From JBMNQI01 sp050944055 (GTDB lineage: Bacteria; Bacillota; Clostridia; Oscillospirales; Oscillospiraceae): a stretch of 22,246 bases of DNA. Shown here in pieces: positions 8,342-16,877 of the stretch. The position numbers were made by a program, and so were the translations under genes. The stretch spans positions 1 to 22,246 of the forward strand of contig JBMNQI010000040.1 in NCBI GenBank assembly GCA_050944055.1, read 5' to 3'. A model generated the notes under the pieces. That model saw nothing but the letters and a program-made list of their open reading frames with translations. It was not told the DNA's origin and did no database searches. How positions within the stretch are numbered: the first letter of the stretch is position 1; each line of letters starts with the position of its first letter.

Positions 8342-8388
8342 AAAAAAAAGAAGACCGAAAAACCTCGAGGCTCCTGGTCTCCTTTTTT
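8342..8388 (-). terminator. Rho-independent terminator of the second ABC importer operon
   Basis: Read on the minus strand, a stem of about 14 bp (some G-U pairs, one bulge) with a TCGA loop is followed by an eight-T tract (complement of 8342-8349). It lies about 60 bases after the stop of the binding-protein gene. The other strand also ends in six T, so it may work both ways. Its first 16 bases (AAAAAGGAGACCAGGA on the minus strand) recur in the terminator at 15892-15937. Confidence 0.85.
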
Positions 8389-8448
8389 ATTCGGCGCTGT
8401 TATAAACGCGCCAACTGCGTTTTTGTTCAGGCTATTCTTTCAGTTCGG

Positions 8449-10089
8449 TCAGCGGGGGCGCACACGGGAAACATCCGGGAAGTTGGCAACGTCAAAGCTG
8501 ACGCCGACAAGGTCGGATCTGAAAGCCGTGCTCTTTATCTCGCAGCAAATGCCAACCAGAGGATGATGCTCACGGACGAAATCTTGTATGCCTGCCAAGG
8601 CCTCCCTGCGCTCGTCCTCATCCAGATCATAGCTTGCAATGTCGATCAGCGCGTTAAGCCCATCGTCATTGAACTGGCAGCCGCCGACAGCCTCCTGTGT
8701 GGAGAGACGGCCGTCTAGACGCGTTATAAGCGTGGCCATATCGTCGCTGGAAATGTCGGTCATGTATATCTGATAATCACCGCTGCAAACAGTACCCATC
8801 ATAGCGATGAACTCGGTCTGAACGATGCTCAGGCGGATGCCGGCTTGCTCCAGCTGAGACTGCACCATCTGGGCTACGGAAGTGTTCTTCTGGATGAACA
8901 TCATGTCAATGTCGATCCCGTCGGGATAGCCCGCTTCGGCCAGCAGCTGTTTGGCTGCCTCGATATTGCAGGAAGACGGGTTATCCGGAGCGGAGTAATA
9001 CTTATTGACGGGAGAAATGCTCGTTTCGCAGGGTTCTACAAGGCCGCCGTAGCAAAGCTGGACCAGAGTTTCGCGGTCCAAAGCCAGATCAATCGCGTCG
9101 CGTACAAGCTCATTATCTAACGGTTCCGCTGAGCAGTTTATGTACATGCAGAGGACAGCATCGGCAGAGGTTCCGTACACTGATACGCCGTCCACAGCAG
9201 AAAGGTTATTCAGCTGCATGGCGGAGAGGTTAAAGGTAACATCCCCATCGCCGGACTGGATAGCCATACTGCGCGTGGAGGAATCGGCGTTCCATGTAAA
9301 GTCGATATATTTATAGTAAGCCACGTTATCCGCATCCCAGTAATCGTCGTGACGGACGAGGCGGATATACTGTCCGGGTACCCAGGAATCGAAGGTATAG
9401 GGGCCGTAGCCGATGGTGGCCGCTTTGGCGCTGGCTTCGATGCCGCCCGCAGCTTCAACAGAGCTCTTGTCCACAATGCCGTAGGACGGTCCGGTAAGCT
9501 GATCGACCATGGTGGGAACCGCTTTATTGAGCGCGAGAACAATGTGCAGGTCATCCTCAACCACGGTGCCTTCAAGATCAAAATAAGTCGCCCACATGGT
9601 ATTGGTGCCGGATTGGCCGTATTCGATAGTGTACAAAACGTCTTCGGCGGTCATTACCGTGCCGTCATGGGCTATGACGCCGTCGCGCAGAGTCAGGCGA
9701 AGATGCGTGTCGTCGACCCATTCATAATCCGTAGCAAGGCAGGGATCCGCTTCCTTAGTTTCGGGGTTCCACCGAAAAAGCCGATCAAAGATGCAGCCGC
9801 CGACTGTCATGCCGGGAGAAGACGGTATGGAATACTGGGGGGCCATGCTGGAAGGTTCTTCGTCCAGAATAACGCGCAGCGTTTCGTCGGAAAGAACGTT
9901 CGTTTCTGCATCGCCGGAATAGTTCTCTTCCAGCTCCCCAATCTCCTGAACCTTCCCGGCTTCGGTGGCTGCCGCTTCTTCTGCCCCGCCACCAGTACTG
10001 GTTTCGGCAGCTGTTTCCGTCTTTCCGCAGGCCGAGAAAATCATGACAAGAACCAGAAAGATAGCGATGATACTGCTTCCTCGTTTCAT
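8449..10089 (-). CDS. ABC transporter family-5 solute-binding lipoprotein
   Basis: A complete 546-aa SBP_bac_5 family binding protein for the importer encoded upstream on the same strand. Residues 1-21 form a lipoprotein signal peptide with lipobox FSAC (lipidated Cys21), followed by a low-complexity Glu/Ala/Gly/Thr linker (about 22-50). The mature part shows the family hallmarks: 'DEEPSSMAPQ', 'RDGVIAHDGTVMTAEDVLYT' (of which AHDGTVMTAEDVLYT is diagnostic), 'GYGPYTFDSW' and 'VRDAIDLALDRETLV'. The start ATG 10089 has AAGGAGG six bases upstream. It is unusual in being the last gene of its operon; a small intercistronic hairpin (10116-10133) separates it from the F ATPase gene. Substrate unknown: peptide, nickel, opine or another solute are all possible for this family. 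Confidence 0.95.
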   Translation of the reverse strand: MKRGSSIIAIFLVLVMIFSACGKTETAAETSTGGGAEEAAATEAGKVQEIGELEENYSGDAETNVLSDETLRVILDEEPSSMAPQYSIPSSPGMTVGGCIFDRLFRWNPETKEADPCLATDYEWVDDTHLRLTLRDGVIAHDGTVMTAEDVLYTIEYGQSGTNTMWATYFDLEGTVVEDDLHIVLALNKAVPTMVDQLTGPSYGIVDKSSVEAAGGIEASAKAATIGYGPYTFDSWVPGQYIRLVRHDDYWDADNVAYYKYIDFTWNADSSTRSMAIQSGDGDVTFNLSAMQLNNLSAVDGVSVYGTSADAVLCMYINCSAEPLDNELVRDAIDLALDRETLVQLCYGGLVEPCETSISPVNKYYSAPDNPSSCNIEAAKQLLAEAGYPDGIDIDMMFIQKNTSVAQMVQSQLEQAGIRLSIVQTEFIAMMGTVCSGDYQIYMTDISSDDMATLITRLDGRLSTQEAVGGCQFNDDGLNALIDIASYDLDEDERREALAGIQDFVREHHPLVGICCEIKSTAFRSDLVGVSFDVANFPDVSRVRPR

Positions 10090-10143
10090 AATTGACCTCC
10101 TTATAATATTTTTTACCTGCTTTCCTGTGCAGGCAGAGTCCGT

Positions 10144-11085
10144 TTAAACATTGTGGCAAGCCACATAATGCCCGGGTATAATTTCTTTCAGCTGCGGCTC
10201 CTCCGCGAAACACTTTTCGCATGCGTGTATGCAGCGCGGAGCAAAGCGGCACTGCTTAGGAGGGTTGATGGGAGAGGATAATTCCCCGTTGAGAAGTATC
10301 CTTTTTCGGCGGTTTTCCAGCCGCGGCACAGGCAGTGCCGAGAGCAGCGCCTGAGAATAAGGATGCAGCGTATTGGCGAAAAGCTCCCGGGAAGCGCACA
10401 TTTCCACGACCCGGCCGAGGTACATGACGCATATATCGTTTGAGACATGTTTTACGACGGAAAGGTCGTGCGTAATGAATATAAAGGTCAGTCCGCGCTC
10501 GCGCTGGATATCCTGCAACAGGTTCAGAATCTGCGCCTGAATTGACACGTCCAGGGCCGACACCGGTTCGTCGCATACGATAAAGCGCGGGTCGAGCGCC
10601 AGAGCGCGGGCGATTCCGATGCGCTGCCGGCGGCCGCCGTCAAGTTCATGCGGATATGTATTGGTGAAACGACGCGCGATGCCGACGACGTCCATCAGCT
10701 CCTGTATCTTTTTCTGACGTGCCGCTTTATCGGGGTAGCGGCGATAGATGATCAGCGGTTCTTCAATCAGCTGGGCAACGCTCATGCGCGGATCAAGCGA
10801 GGAAAATGGATCCTGAAAGATCATCTGCATGTCCGGACGCAGCTTTGCAAACTGCTTGTCGCTGATCCCTGCAATGTCTACGCCGTCAAAGAATATTTCT
10901 CCCTCCGTGGGATTCGTCAGACGGATGATCGTTTTGCCCAGAGTTGATTTTCCGCAGCCGGACTCGCCGACCACGCCAAGTGTCTTGCCGGCGTCGATAG
11001 AAAAGGAAACATCGTCCACAGCATGCAAAACGCCGCCGTTTACTTTGAAGTATTTTTTGAGATTTTTAACCTCCAGCAGCGCCAT
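10144..11085 (-). CDS. ABC transporter ATP-binding protein, DppF/OppF type, with LDGGR signature
   Basis: A 313-aa ATPase of the second importer. Motifs: Walker A GESGCGKS (40-47), Q-loop Gln91, signature LDGGR (148-152), Walker B FIVCDE (168-173), switch His206 and the family's C-terminal cysteines (279, 285, 292, 310). As in the first operon, the signature has Asp in place of Ser. I chose ATG 11085 (MALLEVKNLKKYF), with AGGAGG nine bases upstream; this overlaps the end of the D gene by 20 bases. Similarity to the 3932-4918 protein is high through the whole length, so the two are paralogues of one subfamily. It pairs with the D ATPase encoded just before it. Confidence 0.95.
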   Translation of the reverse strand: MALLEVKNLKKYFKVNGGVLHAVDDVSFSIDAGKTLGVVGESGCGKSTLGKTIIRLTNPTEGEIFFDGVDIAGISDKQFAKLRPDMQMIFQDPFSSLDPRMSVAQLIEEPLIIYRRYPDKAARQKKIQELMDVVGIARRFTNTYPHELDGGRRQRIGIARALALDPRFIVCDEPVSALDVSIQAQILNLLQDIQRERGLTFIFITHDLSVVKHVSNDICVMYLGRVVEMCASRELFANTLHPYSQALLSALPVPRLENRRKRILLNGELSSPINPPKQCRFAPRCIHACEKCFAEEPQLKEIIPGHYVACHNV

Positions 11086-12106
11086 CTTCCGCAGCCTCCT
11101 TTTCAAATTTCAGGCATTTTACAAGGTGCCCGGGTTCCGCTTCGATCAGGACGGGGTCTTTTTCCCTGCATTTTTCCTGGCAGACATCGCAACGGTCGGC
11201 AAAACTGCAATACGGATGAAGATCCATGGGGTCCGTGACTTGCCCCTGTATGGGCTTAAGACGTTCCGTCTCGTCGTCAATGGATGGCAGGGAATCAAAC
11301 AAGCCGATGGTATACGGGTGCATCGGATTGTTGAAAATGTGGGCCACCGTTCCGTATTCCACAATCTCTCCGGCGTATATGACCGCGCACTTGTCGCATA
11401 CCTCAGCCACAACGCCGAAATCGTGTGTGATCAGAAGCATGGAAGTGTTTCGTTCCTTCTGAAGCTTTTTTATCAGGTCGAGAATCTGAGCCTGAATCGT
11501 AACGTCCAAAGCAGTTGTGGGCTCGTCGGCAATTATGAGTTCCGGGTTACAAGCCAGCGCCATGGCAATGACTACGCGTTGTTTCATGCCGCCGGAAAAC
11601 TGATGAGGATAGTCCTCATAGCGTTCGGGCTGGATACCGACGGTTTTCAGCATATCGGCTGCGAGAAGCTGAACATATTTCTTGTTTTTTCCTTTATTGT
11701 GGAGCTTGATGACCTCTGCAATCTGGTCACCGACTTTCTGCACCGGGTTCAGGGCGGTCATGGGATCTTGGAAGATCATACTGATTTTGGAGCCCCGGAT
11801 GCTTCGCAGTTCCTTATGGCTCATTTTAAGCAGGTCCCGGCCTTGAAACATGATTGAGCCTTCCAGAATGTTTGCCGGGGGGGAGCTCAAAAGCCCCGTT
11901 ATAGACAGTGCAATAGAAGTTTTTCCAGCTCCGGTTTCTCCCACGAGGCCAAGCGTTTCGCCTTTGGAGATGTCAAAAGAAACGCCGTTTACAGCCTCGA
12001 CGACGCCATCGTCCATCTCGTAATGGACAACAAGATCTCTGACGGATATCATTGCGCTTTCATTTTTTTGCGTTTCAGCTTGAATCATTTCAACTTTTGT
12101 ATCCAT
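11066..12106 (-). CDS. ABC transporter ATP-binding protein, DppD/OppD type
   Basis: A 346-aa ATPase, slightly longer than its paralogue at 2961-3935 because of an N-terminal extension of about 20 residues and a Glu/Ala/Gly tail. Walker A GETGAGKT is at 57-64, Q-loop Gln113, canonical signature FSGGM at 170-174, Walker B LIIADE at 190-195 and switch His228. C-terminal cysteines 300, 306, 309, 313 and 331 include one more than the paralogue. The start ATG 12106 has AAGGAG five bases upstream, 10 bases after the permease stop. The nucleotide sites formed with the F subunit would be asymmetric, because only this subunit has a standard signature. Confidence 0.95.
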   Translation of the reverse strand: MDTKVEMIQAETQKNESAMISVRDLVVHYEMDDGVVEAVNGVSFDISKGETLGLVGETGAGKTSIALSITGLLSSPPANILEGSIMFQGRDLLKMSHKELRSIRGSKISMIFQDPMTALNPVQKVGDQIAEVIKLHNKGKNKKYVQLLAADMLKTVGIQPERYEDYPHQFSGGMKQRVVIAMALACNPELIIADEPTTALDVTIQAQILDLIKKLQKERNTSMLLITHDFGVVAEVCDKCAVIYAGEIVEYGTVAHIFNNPMHPYTIGLFDSLPSIDDETERLKPIQGQVTDPMDLHPYCSFADRCDVCQEKCREKDPVLIEAEPGHLVKCLKFEKEAAEDGAAGG

Positions 12107-12116
12107 GGCGGCTCCT

Positions 12117-13025
12117 TTATTTCAAACGGGGGTCGAGCGCATCGCGAAGACCGTCGCCGAGCAGATTGAACGCCAACACGGTGAACAATATGAAAAGTCC
12201 GGGGAACAAGACCATGTGCGGATAATTTTGGATGAACTCGCGGCCGGAGTTCAGAATGGAACCCCATTCCGGAGCCGGAGCCTTGATGCCGAGACCAATA
12301 TAGCTGAGCATGGATATGCTTAGGATGGAGGCGGAAACGATGCCGACAGCGAAGATGATCACATGGCCTATAGCGTTGGGAACCATGTGACGAAGCATAA
12401 GGCGCATATTGCTGGCGCCGATGGAACGGCAGGCTTCTATGTATTCATTGTTTCGGACGGTAAAGATCGCCGCGCGCATAGTTTTGGAAAAGGCCGGGAT
12501 GAAAGCGATCGTCACAGCGCAGATAAGCTGCGGAATCCCCGCGTCCAGAACCGCCACGATAGTTATGGCCAGCAGCGTGGCCGGGATAGCCTGCATGATG
12601 TCCATGACACGCATGACAATCATATCCGTCCTGCCGCCAAAGAAAGAGGATACTACGCCGATAATGCCGCCGACCGTGAAGGCCAGAATCATACAGGCTA
12701 TGCCGATGGGAAGGGAGTAGCGACTTCCGTAAATACAGCGGCTGAAAAGATCGCGCCCCATATTGTCCGTTCCGAAAATGTGCTTGGCGTTCGGAGTCTG
12801 ATATGCGTCCGCGTAAACAGCTTCTGAAGGACCATAAGGAGCAATGAGATCGGCAAAGAGCGCCAGAAGCAGAAGAATCGCTATGATCACCATGCCGACG
12901 ATAGCCGTTTTGTTGCGCTTCAGTCTTCGCCAGGCATCCCTGGCAAAGGAAAACTGCTTATTGCCTTTTTCCGACTTCTTTCTGCGCTCTATCTCCGCCA
13001 TTTTGGCCGTATATCGCTTTGCCAA
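12117..13025 (-). CDS. ABC transporter permease, DppC/OppC type
   Basis: A 302-aa permease with a basic N-terminal tail, a first membrane helix at about 38-60, and the C-subunit motif HIFGTDNMGRDLFSR. The EAA loop follows (NEYIEACRSIGAS, then HMVPNAIGH), and the C-terminus GDGLRDALDPRLK matches the paralogue at 2051-2953. The start codon is a TTG at 13025, nine bases after GGGGAGG and one base after the stop of the B permease gene. ATG 13001 is an in-frame alternative but lacks as good a ribosome binding site. It works with the B permease to form the membrane channel. Confidence 0.94.
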   Translation of the reverse strand: MAKRYTAKMAEIERRKKSEKGNKQFSFARDAWRRLKRNKTAIVGMVIIAILLLLALFADLIAPYGPSEAVYADAYQTPNAKHIFGTDNMGRDLFSRCIYGSRYSLPIGIACMILAFTVGGIIGVVSSFFGGRTDMIVMRVMDIMQAIPATLLAITIVAVLDAGIPQLICAVTIAFIPAFSKTMRAAIFTVRNNEYIEACRSIGASNMRLMLRHMVPNAIGHVIIFAVGIVSASILSISMLSYIGLGIKAPAPEWGSILNSGREFIQNYPHMVLFPGLFILFTVLAFNLLGDGLRDALDPRLK

Positions 13026-13026
13026 C

Positions 13027-14007
13027 TCAATGCACCTCCCCGACTGCCATCGGATGCTTTGCCTGCCTCTTCTTTACTTTTATGTAGTTGGCCTTCATGC
13101 GCGGGTCCACCAATACAAACAGAAGATCAACGATTAGATTGACGCAGGTGAAGGTAAAGGCTAATACCACAACGCTGCCCATAACCGCGGGGTAGTTGCG
13201 GGCGTAGATCGCGTCGAGAGCATATTTGCCGATACCGGGGATGGAAAAGATCGTCTCGATAACCAGCGCGCCGCCCAGCTGTACGCCAATCAGATTTCCG
13301 ATGCTGGACATTATGGGGATCAGAGAGTTTCTGAGCGCGTGGGAGATGATAACTTTATACTCCTTCTGTCCTTTTGAACGGGCTGTTCGGATGTAATCCT
13401 GTCTGATTGACTCCAGCAGGCTTGACCGGGTGATGCGGATCAGATTGCTCATGCTTTCAAACACCACGACAATAATGGGGAGGATCCAGCCGCGCTTGTC
13501 AATGATCCCGTAAGTAGGCACAAGCCCCAGCGTTACGGCAAATAGAGATATGAGCATCAGCGACAGCCAGAACGTCGGTATGGACGAGCCGCATACGGAC
13601 AGCGCCAGTATTCCGCTGTCACACCAGGTATACTGCTTTACGGCTGCCAGAACCCCCAAAGGAATAGCGATAAGCATACCGAGACTGACAGCGCATATTG
13701 TGAGGATAAACGTATACTTGAAGCGTGTTGCAATCTCCGTTCTCACCGGTTGGTTTGTGGAGTACGAGGTGCCAAGATCTCCTTTTGTGACGAGTTTCCA
13801 TACATAGCGTCCAAACTGCTGAAGGATGGGATCGTCGATACCAAGCTCCTCCCTGACTTCATCGTACTGCTCCTGAGTGTACTTGGTTCCCAGAATGCTG
13901 ACTACCGGATCGCCCGGAGCGATCTGCTGAAAAATAAACACGATGATAATGACTCCGAGCAGTACGGGAACCAGCATAAGTAATCGATTGCCTATGTATC
14001 GAAGCAT
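13027..14007 (-). CDS. ABC transporter permease, DppB/OppB type
   Basis: A 326-aa permease, first gene of the second importer operon. It begins with the membrane segment MLRYIGNRLLMLVPVLLGV and the B-subunit motif 'IAPGDPV'. The EAA loop reads RQDYIRTARSKGQ, then HALRNSLIP, and the end carries VDPRMK. Two ATGs occur close together (14013 and 14007). I prefer 14007 because AAGGAG then lies seven bases upstream; from 14013 the spacing would be only about one base. The gene is divergent from the PucR-type regulator, sharing a 240-base intergenic region with inverted repeats. Confidence 0.95.
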   Translation of the reverse strand: MLRYIGNRLLMLVPVLLGVIIIVFIFQQIAPGDPVVSILGTKYTQEQYDEVREELGIDDPILQQFGRYVWKLVTKGDLGTSYSTNQPVRTEIATRFKYTFILTICAVSLGMLIAIPLGVLAAVKQYTWCDSGILALSVCGSSIPTFWLSLMLISLFAVTLGLVPTYGIIDKRGWILPIIVVVFESMSNLIRITRSSLLESIRQDYIRTARSKGQKEYKVIISHALRNSLIPIMSSIGNLIGVQLGGALVIETIFSIPGIGKYALDAIYARNYPAVMGSVVVLAFTFTCVNLIVDLLFVLVDPRMKANYIKVKKRQAKHPMAVGEVH

Positions 14008-14247
14008 CCGCATTCTCCTTTCTTCTTATATGGGACTCACTTTGCTGACTGCATATTAAACAAACATCGTTTTGTTTGATTGCGGTTTCATATTATGCTA
14101 TTATATAAATTCGTTACCTTATTTACTATATTTTCAAAATCTAATATATAACTATGCATTTGTATGAAAAATACAAAGGCATTTGTTAGATGATTGACGT
14201 AAACCCGTTTCTTTTGTAAAATTGCTCTTAAACAGGAGGCGTGCGCA
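14008..14247. promoter_or_regulatory. Divergent regulatory region between the importer operon and the PucR-type regulator
   Basis: An AT-rich intergenic region. The minus strand has a TATAAT (14105-14100) that could be the -10 box of the importer operon, though I see no good -35 box for it. CAAACA-N6-TGTTTG (14061-14078) would then lie just downstream of that start, as an operator might. A second inverted repeat, TTTGTAT-N5-ATACAAA (14159-14177), ends 16 bases before the -35 box of the regulator gene. Both are candidate sites for the adjacent regulator; this is inference from position and symmetry. Confidence 0.5.
14194..14222 (+). promoter_or_regulatory. Sigma-A type promoter of the PucR-type regulator gene
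   Basis: A -35 box TTGACG (14194-14199), a 17-base spacer and -10 box TAAAAT (14217-14222) place the transcript start near 14229. This leaves a short leader that contains AGGAGG (14234-14239) before the ATG at 14248. Confidence 0.8.
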
Positions 14248-15816
14248 ATGTATCTCCACTTCAGAAAACTGGCCGATGAATTGAAGAAGATCTGCAACAC
14301 CAGGGAATTCAATGTTTCCCCGCAGACGATAATACGAGATATCGCTTTGTTTCCGGCTCCGCAAAGAGGTGTTAAATCCTCCGCAAATAATGAAACAGCC
14401 TATGTTATAGATTATTACCAGCTGCAGTATATAGACCAGGTGAAAGATATGCCTCCGCTTATCTGTTCAGTCAAATCAGGCGAAGAGATAGATGAGTCAT
14501 ATTTCACCTATCTCCGCGCCATTGTTGCACTGAACGTTGGTGTAACAGATCTGCTTGTCTGCATAGCAAGGGTAATAAGCGACTGCGGCGTGAAAACTTC
14601 CCGGATTGCTGAAGCGGCTTCCGCCTTTCTCGCGTGCAAGACACCCGACGAACTCATACGGGTAGGCTTTCAATTTCTGGCCAATCCGATTGTTGTGACC
14701 GACGCCAACCAGACAATTATCCTGAATTCTCCCGAATCTTGCACAAGCAACTCACACTACGCCGTCGTATTATCCCAGAAAACGCTTCCGATAGGTCACC
14801 CGATCCCGAATCACTTTGACGCGCAGCCGAGCGACGGAGGTTCTGTGCAATTGATAGCGCCTGAGGGTGAGATGCCTGCTGTGATTGTCAAGGAGATCAC
14901 ACAAGGCGACCGGTTTCTGGGCGCTCTTCATATTTTTCAAATAAACAGGTCGTTTCTGGATGACGATATGTATATTGCCTCATTTTTGGGCGATATGATG
15001 GCCATAGCGTTTCCCAGAGCCGTGGACAAGATTAAAAAAAGCCAGAAAGAAGAGTATACAACTTTCTTCCGCGATTTATTGAGCGGGAAGCTTTCGGGAA
15101 TAGAGAATATAACAAATCGAATCAAAGACAGCGGGATTCGATTGCCCCCTTGGTTGACCGTACTGAATCTGATGAGACGCGGCCCCACAAACATTAAATA
15201 CTTTCCGATTGCCAGCTATGCGGCGGACCTGGCCTCCTCGATTCCGGAGTGTTATAGTTTTTTTTACAATAAATCAGCTCTAATTATAGTAGGAAGCAAT
15301 GATCCGAAGCTGGATTGCAGCGACATTTTTGAGCATGCAAAAGATTGGATGGACAAAGGGAATATTGTTGTTGGAATCAGCAATAGCTTTTCGCATGTCG
15401 AGAAGCTGAGGCGCTATTTTGCTCAGTCTGCAAAAGCCCTGGAACTCGGCGTCATGCTGAATAAGCCGGGGTCGGTATTCTATTACCGCAATCTGGCGAT
15501 TTATCATATTATCGAGCAATCCATAGGCAGCTATGGATACGAAATGCCTGTTGCGCCAGAACTGATTCCGTTAATTGAGCACTGCCGAAAAGAAGGACCG
15601 CAGTTGCTTGAAACCTTGGAAGCCTATTTGAATGCCGGCTGCAGCGTGAAGAAGACAGCGGACATAACATTCACCCACATCAACACGGTAAGATACCGAC
15701 TTGACCGAATCAAAGATTTAATTCCCATGGACCTCAGTGACGGCGAAACCATTACTCGACTTAAACTCTCACTGAAGGCGTTGGAGTACTATCAGATTAA
15801 GCACAATATTAAGTGA
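14248..15816 (+). CDS. PucR/CdaR-family transcriptional regulator
   Basis: A 522-aa DNA-binding regulator. The C-terminal 70 or so residues (about 452-515) match the PucR-type helix-turn-helix: LLETLEAYLNAGCSVKKTA, then HINTVRYRLDRI, the hallmark recognition region, then a 'TRLKLSLKALEYY' helix. Residues of about 120-270 look like a GAF-like sensor segment (for example 'FQFLANPIVVTDANQTIIL' and later 'FLGALHIFQ'), and the middle (about 275-420) resembles the GGDEF-related CdaR domain. The start ATG has AGGAGG eight bases upstream and a matching promoter. Divergent orientation and adjacent inverted repeats suggest it controls the importer operon on its left; family members respond to small metabolites, but the effector here is unknown. 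Confidence 0.9.
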   Translation: MYLHFRKLADELKKICNTREFNVSPQTIIRDIALFPAPQRGVKSSANNETAYVIDYYQLQYIDQVKDMPPLICSVKSGEEIDESYFTYLRAIVALNVGVTDLLVCIARVISDCGVKTSRIAEAASAFLACKTPDELIRVGFQFLANPIVVTDANQTIILNSPESCTSNSHYAVVLSQKTLPIGHPIPNHFDAQPSDGGSVQLIAPEGEMPAVIVKEITQGDRFLGALHIFQINRSFLDDDMYIASFLGDMMAIAFPRAVDKIKKSQKEEYTTFFRDLLSGKLSGIENITNRIKDSGIRLPPWLTVLNLMRRGPTNIKYFPIASYAADLASSIPECYSFFYNKSALIIVGSNDPKLDCSDIFEHAKDWMDKGNIVVGISNSFSHVEKLRRYFAQSAKALELGVMLNKPGSVFYYRNLAIYHIIEQSIGSYGYEMPVAPELIPLIEHCRKEGPQLLETLEAYLNAGCSVKKTADITFTHINTVRYRLDRIKDLIPMDLSDGETITRLKLSLKALEYYQIKHNIK

Positions 15817-15891
15817 CGGACGGCTAAAATGCCGGATAATCCGGAAACAGCTTTCTCACAATTAATGAGCGCGATATAAAATCGCGCGGGA

Positions 15892-15937
15892 AAAAGGAGA
15901 CCAGGAAGCTTCAGGAAAGGCTTTCTGGTCTCCTTTT
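15892..15937. terminator. Bidirectional rho-independent terminator
   Basis: An 18-bp stem (15892-15909 with 15920-15937, one G-U pair, ten-base loop) with A-tract and T-tract on its two sides lies between the convergent regulator gene and the four-gene minus-strand operon. It reads as a terminator on both strands. Two shorter symmetric elements precede it: CCGGAT-A-ATCCGG (15832-15844) and GCGCGAT-N5-ATCGCGC (15869-15887). Confidence 0.88.
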
Positions 15938-16018
15938 GTAACATGAATACTACCGCCACAGCTTTCAGTTCTAATAGTTTTTGCTATGCACTGAGTTCAG
16001 CTGTAACAACGGTAACAT

Positions 16019-16873
16019 CTAAAACTTATGATGCTTATGTACAACAGGGGGGCCCGGCTCCCTGGTGATTTTTCCGCTTGGGTCGTTTCTGCCAAGTGAA
16101 TACGTGTTGTCGTCATCCAGGGTTTTATAAGGCTCCGGGGGAAGGCAGGTATTCTGTACGGTTTGGAGTATACTGTTCTCCTTATGGGGCGCGCCGGGCT
16201 CACTCAAAAACGCTGGTCCCATCACCATTTCCGATGGCGGCGGTCCGTCTCCGGGTTCCGGGGGCATCGCCGGCGGCGCTTTGACGTTTCCGCTCAGTTT
16301 TTCGCAAAAATCATCATATGCCCAGTTGCCGACATCGTATGTTGACATCAAATCAGGGCAAACCTGCTCGTGGAACCACTGCCACTTGCCTTCAAAGTAA
16401 ACAAAATCCGAGCCGTAGCGCTCCCAAAACCAGGTGGCGCCGCGGGAATCGGTGCTTTCCATGCCGACCGAACCCATCAGAGTGCCGGGCGTCAGATAAA
16501 ACGACCTGGCGCTCATACCGTCCTCGGCGACCTCGATAACATCGGAAGCCAGGGCATGGCAGCCCGAGGCTGTGACCGAACGCAGGTCGTGCCCCTGCAG
16601 CTGCGGATAGGTTAACATGGCGGCAAGCTTGTTTTCTGTCGTCATCCGATCGGTATGTTGTACGCAGTTGAGGTAGATTTCTTCAAAGCCAACCATGCGC
16701 CCGAAGCCGTGTCCCCATGTACTGTTTTTGGACTTCAGCCAAAACACGTCAAATTCCTCGCGGTTGTAGGTGACGCCGTGAAGATAGGCGTGCCTGCCTT
16801 TATAGTCCTCGACCTGCTGCGCCCCTATGGCGTTATGGAGCCGTTGTTCAAATGAAAGATGCCTGTACTTCAC
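16019..16873 (-). CDS. SnoaL/NTF2-like protein with proline-rich C-terminal extension (third paralogue)
   Basis: A 284-aa protein, last of three related genes. The N-terminal 190 residues follow the same plan as the two preceding proteins: a helical start (RLHNAIGAQQVEDY), a central strand segment (SDVIEVAEDGMSARSFYLT) and a late strand (FVYFEGKWQWFHEQ). Together they suggest the alpha+beta cone fold of SnoaL-like proteins. After about residue 190 comes a Pro/Gly-rich stretch (APPAMPPEPGDGPPPSE), then a tail with LPPEPYKTLDD, matching the C-terminal 'PEPY' motif of the paralogues, and a basic His-rich end. The start is GTG 16873, with AGGAGG seven bases upstream overlapping the stop of the previous gene (four-base gap). 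It is the most diverged of the three. Enzyme or binding role unknown; catalytic residues cannot be assigned. Confidence 0.78.
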   Translation of the reverse strand: MKYRHLSFEQRLHNAIGAQQVEDYKGRHAYLHGVTYNREEFDVFWLKSKNSTWGHGFGRMVGFEEIYLNCVQHTDRMTTENKLAAMLTYPQLQGHDLRSVTASGCHALASDVIEVAEDGMSARSFYLTPGTLMGSVGMESTDSRGATWFWERYGSDFVYFEGKWQWFHEQVCPDLMSTYDVGNWAYDDFCEKLSGNVKAPPAMPPEPGDGPPPSEMVMGPAFLSEPGAPHKENSILQTVQNTCLPPEPYKTLDDDNTYSLGRNDPSGKITREPGPPVVHKHHKF

Positions 16874-16877
16874 TCCG

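Noticed and set aside
8284..8718. Plus-strand reading frame of 144 codons
   Set aside because: It runs through the terminator at 8342-8388 and opposite the binding-protein gene, has no ribosome binding site, and shows no recognisable protein features.
10829..11857. Plus-strand reading frame of 342 codons opposite the two ATPase genes
   Set aside because: It is the antisense image of well-supported ABC ATPase genes with clear motifs; the long opening reflects codon composition of those genes.
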